From: Phycisphaerae bacterium
GTDB lineage: Bacteria > Chloroflexota > Anaerolineae > 4572-78 > J111
Assembly: GCA_028285035.1 (NCBI GenBank)
Contig: JANQQF010000065.1
Location: forward strand, 17,457 to 81,456
DNA length: 64,000 bases
Direction of reading: 5' to 3'
Below the pieces are notes generated by a model, which worked only from the letters and a program-made list of their open reading frames with translations, did no database searches and was not told where the DNA came from. A program made the translations under genes and the position numbers. Below, piece by piece: positions 36,361-45,678 of this stretch (the stretch's first letter is position 1; each line of letters begins with the position of its first letter).

Positions 36361-36459
36361 GGTAGTAAAGTCGTAGGATAGCAAGGTATCGATGTATCAA
36401 TCGTCTGTGTCTTGTTACCTTTCTATCCTGTTGCTCTGCGACCTTGTTACCCTGTCACG
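36361..36459. repeat. Imperfect inverted repeat between uxuA and the LarA-like gene
   Basis: The left half (AGGGTAGTAAAGTCGTAGGA and onward) and the right half (ending CGACCTTGTTACCCT) form a long imperfect palindrome that spans most of the 123-base gap. It may act as a terminator or be a decayed mobile repeat. A similar motif (TACCGTGCTACCCTGCTACG) lies at 39493-39512. Confidence 0.5.
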
Positions 36460-36472
36460 AAAGGAATAAATA

Positions 36473-37738
36473 ATGATTACTCAAACAATCGCTCAACCCA
36501 AGCAACATTTAGATAACGATACCATCCAACAGACGCTGAATGGTGTGTTGACGGGACAATTTAGAGGGCAAAAAGTGCTCATTCTCATCCCCGACCACAC
36601 CCGGACTATCCCCTTACCCTATTTGTTTCGACAACTCGTCGAGATATTACACGATACCCAACAGCTCGATTTTATGGTCGCCTTGGGCACCCATCCACCG
36701 TTGACGGAGGAGCAATTGTATCAACTGGTTGGGATCAGCAAAGTTGAGCGGGAGACGACCTATCGACAGATTGGTCTCTTTAATCACGCCTGGGACTCCG
36801 CCGAAACATTGACCCAAATTGCCACCCTACCCCAAGCCCAAATTCAGGAGATTGCTGGGGATGATTGGCACTTCACCTTGGGTGGAGATGTGCCTGTCAA
36901 CATCAACCGCCACATTTTTGATTACGACCATATCCTGATTTTAGGGCCAACCTTCCCTCACGAGGTTGTGGGCTTTTCAGGTGGAGCAAAATATCTGTTT
37001 CCCGGTATCTCGGGACCAGAGATGATCAATGTTTCTCATTGGTTGGGAGCTTTGGCTGGTGTCGTTGGGACCATCGGGCTTAAGGATACCCCTGTGCGTG
37101 ATATGATCCACGCGGCGGCTGAACACATCACCGTGCCAACGACGCTGATTGCCTTGGTGATCGAAGGGAAAGGCGATGTAGCGGGCATCTTCATCGGCGA
37201 TTTGATTGCGGCTTGGGAAGCGGCCGTCGCCCTTTCTAGCGAGCGGCACATCATTTGGGTCGATGAGCCGTTTCAGCGGGTGCTCTCCCACGCCCCACCA
37301 ATGTATGACGAACTGTGGACCGCCGGGAAGGCGATGTACAAGCTGGAGCCTGCCTTGGCCAAAGATGGCGAGTTGATCATCTATTCACCCACACTCGACA
37401 CTGTTAGCCACGTCCACGGCGATTATATTTACGAAGTCGGCTACCACGTCCTGGAGTACATCCTCAAACAATGGGACCGCTTCAAGCACATCCCCCTCGG
37501 TGTTCTCGCCCACAGCACCCACGTGCGCGGGGGTGGCACCTTTGTTGATGGCATCGAATATCCCAACGCCGCCGTCTCCCTCGCCACCCAGCTTTCCCCC
37601 GCCGATTGCGGGCGATTGGCGCTGGGCTATGTTAATCCTGTTGATGTTGACATTGCTGAATGGCAAGGACGTGAGACTGAGGGTGTGTTGTATGTGCCCA
37701 AGGCTGGGGAGATGTTGTATCGGGTGCGGAAAAAGTGA
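36473..37738 (+). CDS. LarA-like (lactate racemase family) protein
   Basis: The 421-residue protein belongs to the nickel-pincer enzyme family of lactate racemase. It has the IPDHTRTIP segment near residue 40 (cofactor His and Arg), the paired-His region around GTHPP near 73, FPHEVVGFSGGAKYLFPGISG near 162-182 and a Lys-containing loop that in LarA carries the pincer cofactor. The family is broad: members racemise or epimerise several 2-hydroxy acids, so lactate is only one possibility. Genes for cofactor synthesis (larB, larC, larE) are not present here. An L-lactate dehydrogenase gene lies 575 bases away on the other strand. Confidence 0.82.
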   Translation: MITQTIAQPKQHLDNDTIQQTLNGVLTGQFRGQKVLILIPDHTRTIPLPYLFRQLVEILHDTQQLDFMVALGTHPPLTEEQLYQLVGISKVERETTYRQIGLFNHAWDSAETLTQIATLPQAQIQEIAGDDWHFTLGGDVPVNINRHIFDYDHILILGPTFPHEVVGFSGGAKYLFPGISGPEMINVSHWLGALAGVVGTIGLKDTPVRDMIHAAAEHITVPTTLIALVIEGKGDVAGIFIGDLIAAWEAAVALSSERHIIWVDEPFQRVLSHAPPMYDELWTAGKAMYKLEPALAKDGELIIYSPTLDTVSHVHGDYIYEVGYHVLEYILKQWDRFKHIPLGVLAHSTHVRGGGTFVDGIEYPNAAVSLATQLSPADCGRLALGYVNPVDVDIAEWQGRETEGVLYVPKAGEMLYRVRKK

Positions 37739-37778
37739 GCAATTTAAAGAGACTTACTTCCCCCTACCCCTTACCTAA

Positions 37779-38288
37779 TTAATCGTCAGACAGACTCCGC
37801 CCCAGATAAACAAACCGTTGTGTGAACCCTTGGCGTTCATAAAATTCTATCGCTGCCGTATTGGTTGCTACAACGACCAGGGATACATCCTGCACGCCCT
37901 CTTTTTCAAGTTCTGTGTAAATGGCCTCCATCAATTTGGAGCCAAGCCCCATTCCACGAAATTCCGGCAAGATTGATAGAGTTTCGATCTCGGCCAGCCG
38001 CTCGACCCCACGCCACGTGGCTGATGTATTCCCTTTGAAACGGATAAACGCATACCCAATCGCCTGATTTTCCTTTTCGGCCAACAAAATAAATGTATCT
38101 GGCTCATTCAACCAAGCTTCATACTCCGCTTTTCGCCGCAACCAAGACTCGCTGAGTGAGCGTGTTTCGCCAAACTGTGGGGCGACCACTGCGTGATGGG
38201 TGTGTAGCGCCTGCCACAAGGGTTCAAGATCGTTGATCCGCTCGCGACCGACACGTAAAATCTGAATGTCATTTGATGAATGGGGCAT
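37779..38288 (-). CDS. GNAT-family N-acetyltransferase
   Basis: The 169-residue protein has the acetyl-CoA binding signature of GNAT enzymes: LSILPEFRGMGLGSKLMEAI near residues 105-124 (the RGMGLG loop binds pyrophosphate), followed by VVVATNTAAIEFYERQGF. Substrate cannot be predicted. The ATG at 38288 is used; it is followed directly in operon order by nothing, and it lies 24 bases downstream of ldh on the same strand, so the two may be co-transcribed. Confidence 0.85.
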   Translation of the reverse strand: MPHSSNDIQILRVGRERINDLEPLWQALHTHHAVVAPQFGETRSLSESWLRRKAEYEAWLNEPDTFILLAEKENQAIGYAFIRFKGNTSATWRGVERLAEIETLSILPEFRGMGLGSKLMEAIYTELEKEGVQDVSLVVVATNTAAIEFYERQGFTQRFVYLGRSLSDD

Positions 38289-38312
38289 CAATATATTCCT
38301 AATTTGATGCAG

Positions 38313-39263
38313 TTAAACATCTGCCAACTGTACAATGGCCTCGCGGATAATGGTAGCACTTTTTTGCAGAGCCTTCTGCTCATCATCACTGAGGGGGAGG
38401 ATGGGCAACGTGTCGATGATGCCACTGCCTCCGACGATTTGGGGTAAAGCTAAAGTGACGTCTTTGACTCCAACGACTTCATCAATCGGGGTACATACAG
38501 TCAGGAGCGCCCGTCCGTCAGCCAGGATCGCCTCAACAATTCGACAAACGGCACTGCCAATTCCGTAGTAGGTCGCTCCTTTGCCTTCGATGATATGGTA
38601 AGCCGCACGGCGCACGCCTTGGTCGATTGTTTGACGATCCGCAGTATCTAAGGTGATCCCGAGAGATTGACAGAAGTCATCAAGCGGGATGGTGCCAATA
38701 TTGACCAGTGACCAGGCCAGTACCTCTGAGTCGCCATGTTCACCCAGCACATAGGCGTGGACATTGTTAGCATTAATGCCAATGTGATCGCTCAGTAGGG
38801 CGCGAAAACGGGCCGTATCGAGGGTTGTGCCTGATCCAATCACGCGGTGTTTTGCGACACCAAATTCGGCCGCAAAACGAGCCGTCAGATGGGTCATAAT
38901 ATCAACGGGGTTGGTCGCGATGACCAGCAATGCTTCGGGAGCGTGGGTCAATATTTGGGGGACAATTTGGCGAAAAATTGCAGCGTTACGTTCCAGCAAC
39001 TGTAGTCGGGTTTCCCCTGGTTTTTGATTGACCCCGGCGGCGATAATAACGACCCGGCTCCCCGCGAGGTCAGCGTAATGACCGGCCCGTACCCGATAGG
39101 GGTGAGCAAAGGGAACGGCGTGGAGAATGTCATTCGCTTCAGCCTCGGCTCGGGCTGTATCCAAATCAACCAGCACCAACTCACTCCCAACGCCACGCAT
39201 CACTAACGTATACGCTGATGTAGCTCCAACAAATCCCGCCCCGACGATACCAATCTTAGCCAT
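38313..39263 (-). CDS. ldh: L-lactate dehydrogenase
   Basis: The 316-residue NAD-dependent dehydrogenase begins [19 protein letters not shown]. The substrate loop is [11 protein letters not shown] near residue 85-95, where Gln at the specificity position marks lactate rather than malate dehydrogenase. [11 protein letters not shown], the DTARFR motif near 160 and GEHGDSE near 180 with the catalytic His are all present. The ATG at 39263 has a GAGAGGA site. Together with the LarA-like protein it suggests handling of lactate or other 2-hydroxy acids in darkness or under fermentative conditions. Confidence 0.93.
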   Translation of the reverse strand: MAKIGIVGAGFVGATSAYTLVMRGVGSELVLVDLDTARAEAEANDILHAVPFAHPYRVRAGHYADLAGSRVVIIAAGVNQKPGETRLQLLERNAAIFRQIVPQILTHAPEALLVIATNPVDIMTHLTARFAAEFGVAKHRVIGSGTTLDTARFRALLSDHIGINANNVHAYVLGEHGDSEVLAWSLVNIGTIPLDDFCQSLGITLDTADRQTIDQGVRRAAYHIIEGKGATYYGIGSAVCRIVEAILADGRALLTVCTPIDEVVGVKDVTLALPQIVGGSGIIDTLPILPLSDDEQKALQKSATIIREAIVQLADV

Positions 39264-39335
39264 AGATCCTCTCAAATTTTACGATACGCGTGCCGAAACT
39301 AATAGAACAATCAGTTAAATCCGTATAATCGATTT

Positions 39336-39416
39336 ATGTCATCCCCGCGTGCTTTCGGCGGGGATCCATCGTTTGCGATCCAGTGGATGCCCGCCAAAAC
39401 CATTCGGGCATGACAT
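39336..39416. repeat. Palindromic repetitive element with ATGTCAT ends
   Basis: The 81-base element starts ATGTCATCCCCGC and ends CGGGCATGACAT, with two internal hairpins: CCCCGC/GCGGGG in the left half and GCCCG/CGGGC in the right. The overall form matches the widely scattered palindromic repeats in many genomes that pair TCATCCCCGC with GGATCCA and TGGATGCCCGC. It lies in the gap between ldh and the acyl-CoA dehydrogenase gene. Confidence 0.8.
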
Positions 39417-39528
39417 GATAATTTGATTTTCCGATGTTTATTTAACTTATCTATAAGATTCGACACCAATCAATAGAACCCTGACCTCTTTGTACCGTGC
39501 TACCCTGCTACGTTGCAGCCTTGTGTTC

Positions 39529-40677
39529 CTACTCGCGCCCAATCACTTCTCGGGCGATGACAATGCGCTGAATGTGAGATGTCCCCTCATAAATTTGCAG
39601 CCCTTTGATATCACGATAGAAACGTTCAACCGGATATTCTGAACTGTAGCCCCGCCCACCGTGGAGGAGAACGGCTTCAGAGGCAGCTCGTACTGCCATT
39701 TCGGTGGCAAAGAGTTTGGCGGTCGACGTTTGGCGGGTGGTGGGGAGGCCTTGCTCTTTTGACCAAGCCGCTTGATAAACCAGCAACCGAGCTGCATCCA
39801 CATCAGCGGCCATATTGGCAATGACTGTCTGGATCATCTGGAAATCGCCAATGCGTTTGCCGAATTGGCGGCGGTTGCGAGCAAATTCGACCGAGGCATC
39901 CAAACAGGCTTGTCCGATACCCACTGCGCCAGCGGCGACACCCAACCGGCCGTGGTCGAGGGCTGACATCGCGACCTTGAAGCCGTCGCCCACTTCGCCC
40001 AACAAGGCTGACTTTGGTACGCGACATTCCTCAAAAGTAATATGAGCGTGGTCTGACGAGCGATGGCCTAACTCCTGCCCCGGCATCGGCTCTCGGTTAA
40101 AACCAGGGGTGTCGGTCTCGACGATAAAGGCACAGACCCCTTTGTGTCGCTTCTCTCGGTCGATGCTGGCAAAGACCAAGGCCACATCGGCAATGCCGCC
40201 GTTGGTGATCCAAATCTTTTCGCCGTTGATGACAAAACTGTCGGCCTCTTCTCGGACAACGGTTTCCATACTGGCCGCGTCCGAGCCTGCGTTTGGCTCG
40301 GTCAAGCAGTAGCAGCCGATGAGTTCGCCGGAGGCCAATCGTGGTAAATAGGCTTGTTTTTGGGCTTCGCTGCCCCAGTCATTGATGCACAATGATACCA
40401 GACTTCCGTGAACGGCCAAAAAACCGCGTACCGACGAGTCCGCTCGGCCCAACTCCTCCGAAATCAGCGTGTAGCTGAGATAATCCATCGCCGAGCCACC
40501 ATATGCCGTATCGATCGAACCTGCCAAAAAGCCCAGCTCGCCCATGCGTTTGACCAAGTGCAACGGAAATTCACCACTCTCATCCGTCTCACGAGCGAGC
40601 GGTAGAACCTCTTCTTGCGCGAATTGGCGAGCGATTTGTTGCACCTCTTTTTGGGCGGGGGTTAAGTCAAAGTTCAT
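39529..40677 (-). CDS. Acyl-CoA dehydrogenase
   Basis: The 382-residue flavoprotein has the normal family layout: an N-terminal helical part starting NFDLTPAQKEVQQIARQFA, the CYCLTEPNAGSDAASM signature near 125-140, the IWITNGG strand near 160, and the C-terminal QIYEGTSHIQRIVIAREV with the catalytic Glu near 365. I chose the ATG at 40677 on family length and an AAAGGA site. It is the last gene of the minus-strand run that starts with the monooxygenase fusion at 45299, so it probably acts in the beta-oxidation-like phase of the aromatic pathway. Confidence 0.92.
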   Translation of the reverse strand: MNFDLTPAQKEVQQIARQFAQEEVLPLARETDESGEFPLHLVKRMGELGFLAGSIDTAYGGSAMDYLSYTLISEELGRADSSVRGFLAVHGSLVSLCINDWGSEAQKQAYLPRLASGELIGCYCLTEPNAGSDAASMETVVREEADSFVINGEKIWITNGGIADVALVFASIDREKRHKGVCAFIVETDTPGFNREPMPGQELGHRSSDHAHITFEECRVPKSALLGEVGDGFKVAMSALDHGRLGVAAGAVGIGQACLDASVEFARNRRQFGKRIGDFQMIQTVIANMAADVDAARLLVYQAAWSKEQGLPTTRQTSTAKLFATEMAVRAASEAVLLHGGRGYSSEYPVERFYRDIKGLQIYEGTSHIQRIVIAREVIGRE

Positions 40678-40731
40678 GGGGAATGTCCTTTTTGTTAGTG
40701 GATTATCGTCTTTGAAGGGCTTGTTTGAGGG

Positions 40732-40794
40732 GTAATTGGTAATTAGTAAATGGTAAATAATCTCATCAATTACCACTTACCACTTACTCAATAT
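40732..40794. repeat. GGTAATTGGTAA-type intergenic palindrome, copy 1
   Basis: The stretch contains GGTAATTGGTAATTAGTAAA and, further on, TACCACTTACCACTTAC, which partly pair. It lies in the gap between the RidA gene and the acyl-CoA dehydrogenase gene and resembles the sequences at 42000 and 52582. Confidence 0.55.
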
Positions 40795-41185
40795 ACGCAA
40801 ACCCTTCCATCTCGATCACATTTTCTTCTTGGAAGAAGCCGGTCACTTCAAATAGGGCCATTGTGGGGTAGTAGCGACCAAAATATTTGTGGTGGATGGG
40901 GCCGAGTTCTTTGAGCTTGGCCCGGTAATCCTGGCGATCTTTGACAAAGATATTGAGCTTGACAATGTCCTGCATCGTGCCGCCAGCCGCTTCGACGACC
41001 GCCTGCAAACTTTTAAGCACTTCCTCAAATTGGGCCACCAAATCGCCTGGAGCAGTGATAACCCCCTCCGCGTTGCTGCCATCCTGTCCGGCCAGGAAGA
41101 GAGTTTTCCCACCGTAAGCTAAAATGCCGTGATTGAAGCCACGGGGTTCTGGCAGTTGAGGGGGATTGATCAGTTCTTTTGGCAT
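40784..41185 (-). CDS. RidA/YjgF-family protein
   Basis: The 133-residue protein is a member of the RidA family, trimeric proteins that hydrolyse reactive imines and enamines. It has the family segments AYGGKTLFLAGQDG near residue 24-37, DIVKLNIFVKDRQDY near 93-107 and MALFEVTGFF near 118. Some members act as 2-aminomuconate deaminases in aromatic breakdown. In this cluster it may deaminate a non-aromatic amino intermediate produced from anthraniloyl-CoA. A GGGAGG site precedes the ATG at 41185, just 5 bases after the enoyl-CoA hydratase gene. Confidence 0.85.
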   Translation of the reverse strand: MPKELINPPQLPEPRGFNHGILAYGGKTLFLAGQDGSNAEGVITAPGDLVAQFEEVLKSLQAVVEAAGGTMQDIVKLNIFVKDRQDYRAKLKELGPIHHKYFGRYYPTMALFEVTGFFQEENVIEMEGFAYIE

Positions 41186-41190
41186 CGTTC

Positions 41191-41982
41191 TTACCTCCCG
41201 CTAAATTTTGGATCGACTTTTTCTTTGAACGCCTCAAAGAAGATGCGGTGATCTTCGCCCATCAACATCAGCGCTTGAGCCTGCGCCTCTGCTTCGAGCG
41301 CCGAGAGTAAATCCATATTCCACTCGTTGTTGATCATTCGCTTGGTCATTGACAGGGCCAAGGTAGGGCCAGTCGCGAGCCGGGCCGCCCACTCTTGGGC
41401 AGTCGATAACAGCTCATCGGGGGGCAATACCCGATTGACCAAACCCATCTGCAAGGCATTTTCTGGGTAAATTTTGTCGCCAAAGAATAATATTTCCGTG
41501 GCTCGCCCCATTCCAACGATGCGAGGTAGCAGGTAGGCTGCGCCCATATCAGCCCCGGTCAAGCCGACTTTGGTGAAGAGAAAATGGATGCGGGCTTTTT
41601 CGGACATCAGGCGTAAATCGGAAGCCAGGGCAATCACCGCGCCTGCGCCAGCGGTCGTGCCATTCAAAGCAGCGATTATTGGCTTATCTAGCAATCGCAT
41701 ATTTCCGACCACAGCCCCCGTCATTCGGGTAAAATCGAGATGCCCTTTGACATCCATCTTCAACAACTCGCCGATGATGTCATAGACATCGCCACCGGAA
41801 CAGAACGCACCGCCTGAGCCCGTGAGGACGACCACCTTGACTGCATCATCATACCGCAGTGTTTCCATTAAATCCCGAAACTGCGCATAGACATCGAAAG
41901 TTAAGGCATTAAGGACATCGGGCCGATTAAAGGTGACTGTCGCCACCCCTTCTGAGATATCATATAAAAAATCGTATTCCAT
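41191..41982 (-). CDS. Enoyl-CoA hydratase/isomerase family protein
   Basis: The 263-residue crotonase-fold protein has VATVTFNRPDVLNAL near residue 13, GSGGAFCSGGDVYDI near 63-77 (first oxyanion-hole strand) and the GTTAGAGAVIALASDLRLM segment near 108-126. The position that is the catalytic Glu in hydratases is occupied in a GADMGAAYLLPRI region, so hydration is not certain and an isomerase or hydrolase role is possible. The ATG at 41982 is set by an AGGTGA site. It lies inside the aromatic catabolic run. Confidence 0.88.
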   Translation of the reverse strand: MEYDFLYDISEGVATVTFNRPDVLNALTFDVYAQFRDLMETLRYDDAVKVVVLTGSGGAFCSGGDVYDIIGELLKMDVKGHLDFTRMTGAVVGNMRLLDKPIIAALNGTTAGAGAVIALASDLRLMSEKARIHFLFTKVGLTGADMGAAYLLPRIVGMGRATEILFFGDKIYPENALQMGLVNRVLPPDELLSTAQEWAARLATGPTLALSMTKRMINNEWNMDLLSALEAEAQAQALMLMGEDHRIFFEAFKEKVDPKFSGR

Positions 41983-42174
41983 AGGATCACCTGTTTTGTA
42001 AAAGGTAATTGGTAAATAGTAATTGCCTAATATTGCGAGGTGTGTTTGAAATGGCAAATTACGAATTACGAATTACTGTTTTAACCGATTATGCGAATTA
42101 GATACATAAAGATTTTAGAATGTCAGGTCCGAATGACTTTGTCGGGCATCCACTGATAATCGTTATTTACTGTC
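41983..42174. repeat. Gap with GGTAATTGGTAA-type repeat, copy 2
   Basis: The spacer between the SDR and enoyl-CoA hydratase genes contains GGTAATTGGTAAATAGTAAT near 42003 and a direct triple of AATTACG-like units near 42058-42072. It resembles the copies at 40732 and 52582. Confidence 0.5.
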
Positions 42175-42963
42175 TTAAAACATCACACTCCCGCCATCAA
42201 TATTGATCGCCTGTCCGGTGATGCCGCGACTGCTGTCTTGGGCAAGATAGACAGTCAGGTCGGCAATTTCATCAGGCTCGATAAGGCGGCGTTGGGGACT
42301 TTTCTTTACAAGGGAGGCTCGGGCTTGTTCGGCGGGCATCCCCGTTTTTTCAACGATATTGGCGATGGTCGCGTCGGTCATCGGGGTGTCGACATAGCTC
42401 GGACAGATGGCATTGACCGTGACATGAGGGGCAAACTCGACGGCGAGGGCGCGAGTAAGGCCTAAAACGCCGTGCTTCGCGGCCGTATAGGCTGCAATAT
42501 ATTTGCCCCCAACCTTTGAGGCTGTCGAGGCAATATTGATAATCCGGCCTGATTTCCGCTCAAGCATTCCGCCAGCAAAAGCTTTGGTTACCAGATAGAC
42601 GCTGGTTAGATTAACCGCCATCATTTGATCCCACAACTCATCAGGATGACCAATAAATTTATGGCTAGCGCCCATTCCGGCATTGTTTACCAGAATATCG
42701 ACCTGCCCCAGTTGCTCACTGACTGTGGTCTGCATCTTTGCTACAGCATCGGCATCGGTGACATCACAGGTGATGGTCATGCCTTGGCCCCCGTTGTCCT
42801 CAATCTCAGCCAACAGCGTCACCAAATCAGCCTCACCGCGGGCACTTACCGCAACAGTTGCCCCAGCCTCGGCCAATGCCAAGGCAATACTACGTCCGAT
42901 GCCTCGACTGGCCCCGGTGATGAGGGCGGTTTTTCCGGTTAATGGCTTTGTTTTATCACTCAC
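42175..42963 (-). CDS. Short-chain dehydrogenase/reductase (3-hydroxyacyl type)
   Basis: The 262-residue SDR has the cofactor motif TGASRGIGRSIA near residues 16-27, NNAGMGA near 92, a catalytic Ser in INIASTASKVG near 145 and the YTAAKHG motif near 158-164. It most resembles 3-oxoacyl reductases and hydroxyacyl-CoA dehydrogenases. The GTG at 42963 has a GAGGAAT site. It directly follows the monooxygenase fusion with a 2-base gap, so it probably oxidises or reduces the alicyclic CoA product. Confidence 0.9.
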   Translation of the reverse strand: MSDKTKPLTGKTALITGASRGIGRSIALALAEAGATVAVSARGEADLVTLLAEIEDNGGQGMTITCDVTDADAVAKMQTTVSEQLGQVDILVNNAGMGASHKFIGHPDELWDQMMAVNLTSVYLVTKAFAGGMLERKSGRIINIASTASKVGGKYIAAYTAAKHGVLGLTRALAVEFAPHVTVNAICPSYVDTPMTDATIANIVEKTGMPAEQARASLVKKSPQRRLIEPDEIADLTVYLAQDSSRGITGQAINIDGGSVMF

Positions 42964-42965
42964 AA

Positions 42966-45299
42966 TTATTCCTCGTCTTTAACCTCGTGTGTTGGCGGCT
43001 TCAAGGTCAAACGCATTTCCTTCAATTCGGCTTGTTCCCGCTCAGCTAAGCGATAGGATTGATGCTTGCCAGCCAGATACTGCTTTGGCCACACTTGCGC
43101 TTCGTAGCCTTGTTCGGCGGCACCGTGGAGGGTGAAGGCGGGATTGGTGAGATGGGGGCGGGCTAGGGCCACCAAATCGGCGCGGCCTTGTAAGAGAATG
43201 GTGTTCACTTGATCAGAGGTGGTGATGTTTCCGACGGTCATCGTTGGAATATGCACGTTTTGGCGAACTTTGTCGGCAAAGGTCGTTTGATACATCCGGC
43301 CATAGACGGGCTTTTGATCAGGCACGGTTTGACCCGTAGACACATCAATTAAATCAGCCCCAGCGTCTTTAAGCAATTGAGCGGCTTCAATCAAATCAGC
43401 CTCTGATAAACCACCGGGATACCAATCCGTGGCTGAGATGCGTACGGACATTGGCTTATGCTCGGGCCAGACGTCGCGCATCGCTTGGAATAACTCTAAG
43501 GGGAAACGCATTCGAGCTTCAACGCTGCCCCCATACTCATCTGTGCGCTGATTGGTGAGTGGTGAGATGAAGCTGGCAAGTAGGTAACCGTGGGCCATAT
43601 GGACTTCAATCATATCAAAGCCTGCTGCATCAGCATAACGGGTTGATTGAACAAACTCAGCGATGATACGGTCCATATCGGAGCGAGTCAGCTCTTGGGG
43701 TGTTTGGCTTTCGGGTAAATAGGGGATGGGGGAGGCGGAGTAAATGGGCCAATTACCCTCAGAGAGCGGATAGTCCATCTTTTCCCAGCCAAGCTGCGTT
43801 GAGCCTTTACGTCCGGCGTGCCCCAACTGCATACAGATTTTGGCCTGACTGTTTTCGTGAACAAAATCGACGATTCGCTTCCAGCTTTCACACTGCACCT
43901 CATTCCATAGCCCTGTACAACCAGGGGTGATACGAGCGTCGGGCGAGGGGCAGGTCATCTCGACAAAAACGAGGCCAGCCCCACCCACGGCGCGACTGCC
44001 GAGGTGGACCAAATGCCAGTCCGTTGGCACGCCATCCACAGCAGAGTATTGGGCCATCGGGGAGACAACCACGCGATTGGGCACGACCATCTCCCGTAGG
44101 CGGAAGGGGGTGAACATCGGCGGGGTGTCATCGGCGACGCCGAAGCCCTTTTTGCGGACATCGGCGATAAACCAATCGTGAATTTGTTTGACAAATCGCT
44201 CATCCCGCAAAAATAAGTTGTCATAGGTGATTTGTTTCGAGCGGGACATCAGCCCAAAGGCGAATTGTTCCGGCTCTAATTGCCAATGACGTTTGATTTC
44301 TTCAAACCAAGCTAGCGAAACTTCAGCTGAGTGCTGGAGTTTCCCCACTTCCTCGCGACGGTCCCGTTCAAAGGCTGTCAGGGCATCTTTGATCTGGGGA
44401 TTGGCACGCATTGCCTCCAAAAGAGCAATCGAATCCTCCATCGCCAGCTTCGTGCCCGAGCCGATTGAGTAGTGGGCCGAGGCTTTTGCATCACCAATGA
44501 GCACGATGTTGTCTTTGACCCAACGCTCGTTCCGAACCGTGGGAAAGTTGAGCCACAACGAGCGATTGGTGATAAGCTCGTGTCCATCCAACTCTTCAGC
44601 AAAGATTTTGCCGATTTCAGCGGTGTACTCCGCCTCGCTCATCTCCCCAAAGCCATGAGCAGCCCAGGTTTCTTCACTCATCTCAATAATCCAGGTGCTG
44701 CGGTTGGGTTCATATTGATATGTGTGAGCGATAAAGGGGCCGTGTTCGGTTTCAAGGAGATGATATTTGAAAGCATCTAGCGGTTTGGTCGAGCCAAGCC
44801 AGCAAAATTTGTTTTTACGATGGTCGATGGTTGTGCCAAAGTGGGCTTCGTGAGCACGCCGAAGCTTGCTGTTGATGCCGTCCGAAGCCACAATGAGGTC
44901 ACTATCGGCAAATGGGGTTTTCGTGAGATCTTCTGGCTCAAACTCATGTTCGAAATGCAGCGTAACGCCCAACTCTCGGCATCGTTCTTGCAGGAGAAGG
45001 AGTAACGTTTTTCGAGAACAGCCGCAAAACCCATTGCCGCTACAGCTAAACACATGGCCTTTGAAGTGGATGTTGACATCATCCCAATAGGCGAAATTGC
45101 GCCGAATCATCTCGTAAGAGGGTTTGTCATAATCGCGGAAGATGCCAAGGGTGGCATCTGAAAAAACAACTCCAAATCCAAACGTATCATCGGCTCGATT
45201 ACGCTCATACACATTGATATCGTAACTAGGCCACTCTTTTTTTGCCAACAACGCGAAATAAAGTCCGCCCGGACCACCACCCACAACGGTGATTTTCAT
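42966..45299 (-). CDS. FAD monooxygenase / old-yellow-enzyme fusion, probably anthraniloyl-CoA monooxygenase
   Basis: The 777-residue protein fuses an aromatic hydroxylase-type FAD domain (about 1-385) to an old-yellow-enzyme FMN reductase (about 395-765). The first half has VVGGGPGGLYFALL at 5-18, VASDGINSKLR near 138 and VLIGDAKASAHYSIGSGTKL near 271. The second half has PNRVVVSPMAQYSAVDG near 409 and HMAHGYLLASFISPLTN near 573. This architecture is that of 2-aminobenzoyl-CoA monooxygenase/reductase, which hydroxylates and dearomatises anthraniloyl-CoA; salicylyl-CoA 5-hydroxylase fusions look similar. The nearby aryl-CoA ligase and tryptophan dioxygenase favour anthranilate. A palindromic operator candidate lies 47 bases upstream of the ATG. 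Confidence 0.9.
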   Translation of the reverse strand: MKITVVGGGPGGLYFALLAKKEWPSYDINVYERNRADDTFGFGVVFSDATLGIFRDYDKPSYEMIRRNFAYWDDVNIHFKGHVFSCSGNGFCGCSRKTLLLLLQERCRELGVTLHFEHEFEPEDLTKTPFADSDLIVASDGINSKLRRAHEAHFGTTIDHRKNKFCWLGSTKPLDAFKYHLLETEHGPFIAHTYQYEPNRSTWIIEMSEETWAAHGFGEMSEAEYTAEIGKIFAEELDGHELITNRSLWLNFPTVRNERWVKDNIVLIGDAKASAHYSIGSGTKLAMEDSIALLEAMRANPQIKDALTAFERDRREEVGKLQHSAEVSLAWFEEIKRHWQLEPEQFAFGLMSRSKQITYDNLFLRDERFVKQIHDWFIADVRKKGFGVADDTPPMFTPFRLREMVVPNRVVVSPMAQYSAVDGVPTDWHLVHLGSRAVGGAGLVFVEMTCPSPDARITPGCTGLWNEVQCESWKRIVDFVHENSQAKICMQLGHAGRKGSTQLGWEKMDYPLSEGNWPIYSASPIPYLPESQTPQELTRSDMDRIIAEFVQSTRYADAAGFDMIEVHMAHGYLLASFISPLTNQRTDEYGGSVEARMRFPLELFQAMRDVWPEHKPMSVRISATDWYPGGLSEADLIEAAQLLKDAGADLIDVSTGQTVPDQKPVYGRMYQTTFADKVRQNVHIPTMTVGNITTSDQVNTILLQGRADLVALARPHLTNPAFTLHGAAEQGYEAQVWPKQYLAGKHQSYRLAEREQAELKEMRLTLKPPTHEVKDEE

Positions 45300-45345
45300 A
45301 AGAATTTTCCTTTTGAACTCTGGATCAGACCGGCTAAAGTATTAC

Positions 45346-45373
45346 ACAAATAAAACGATCGTAATTTATTTGT
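45346..45373. promoter_or_regulatory. Candidate operator upstream of the monooxygenase operon
   Basis: ACAAATAAA (45346-45354) and TTTATTTGT (45365-45373) are perfect 9-base arms around a 10-base centre that contains the palindrome ACGATCGT. It lies 47-74 bases upstream of the monooxygenase start, a fitting place for repressor control. Confidence 0.55.
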
Positions 45374-45555
45374 ATTGTATCTTAATCGGAATTAAAATGG
45401 TGTCAAATCAATCTTAAACAGTTGAACCCAGTTTATTTGCTCCAATCCCTAACCCAGCGTTAGAATTATTGGTCGGGTGCGGAGATTAGAGGGCCTTTTA
45501 TGGGGATCAAGGTAGGGTATTGCTTGCTAGAGAAGAACATTCATATTGCGTAGTG

Positions 45556-45613
45556 GGTATTCCGTAGGGTGAACTAGCGATGAAGACTACTCACTACGGA
45601 CTACGCAATACGT
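45556..45613. repeat. Inverted repeat between the monooxygenase and paaX-like genes
   Basis: ATTGCGTAGT on the left and ACTACGCAAT on the right pair perfectly, and the inner parts (CGTAG/CTACG) pair again. It lies in the 379-base divergent gap (45300-45678). Besides this and the palindrome at 45346 the gap shows no gene. Confidence 0.55.
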
Positions 45614-45678
45614 GATCTTTTGCAAAAAACATCACACGTAATTATCAAATCCGTGGTTCCAAGTTTCCAACTAACATT

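Noticed and set aside
38313..39263. Malate dehydrogenase instead of lactate dehydrogenase
   Set aside because: The substrate loop reads NQKPGETR, with Gln where malate dehydrogenases have Arg.
44472..45090. Several 60-100 codon plus-strand frames opposite the monooxygenase fusion
   Set aside because: The opposite strand carries continuous FAD-domain motifs; these frames have no ribosome binding sites or similarity.
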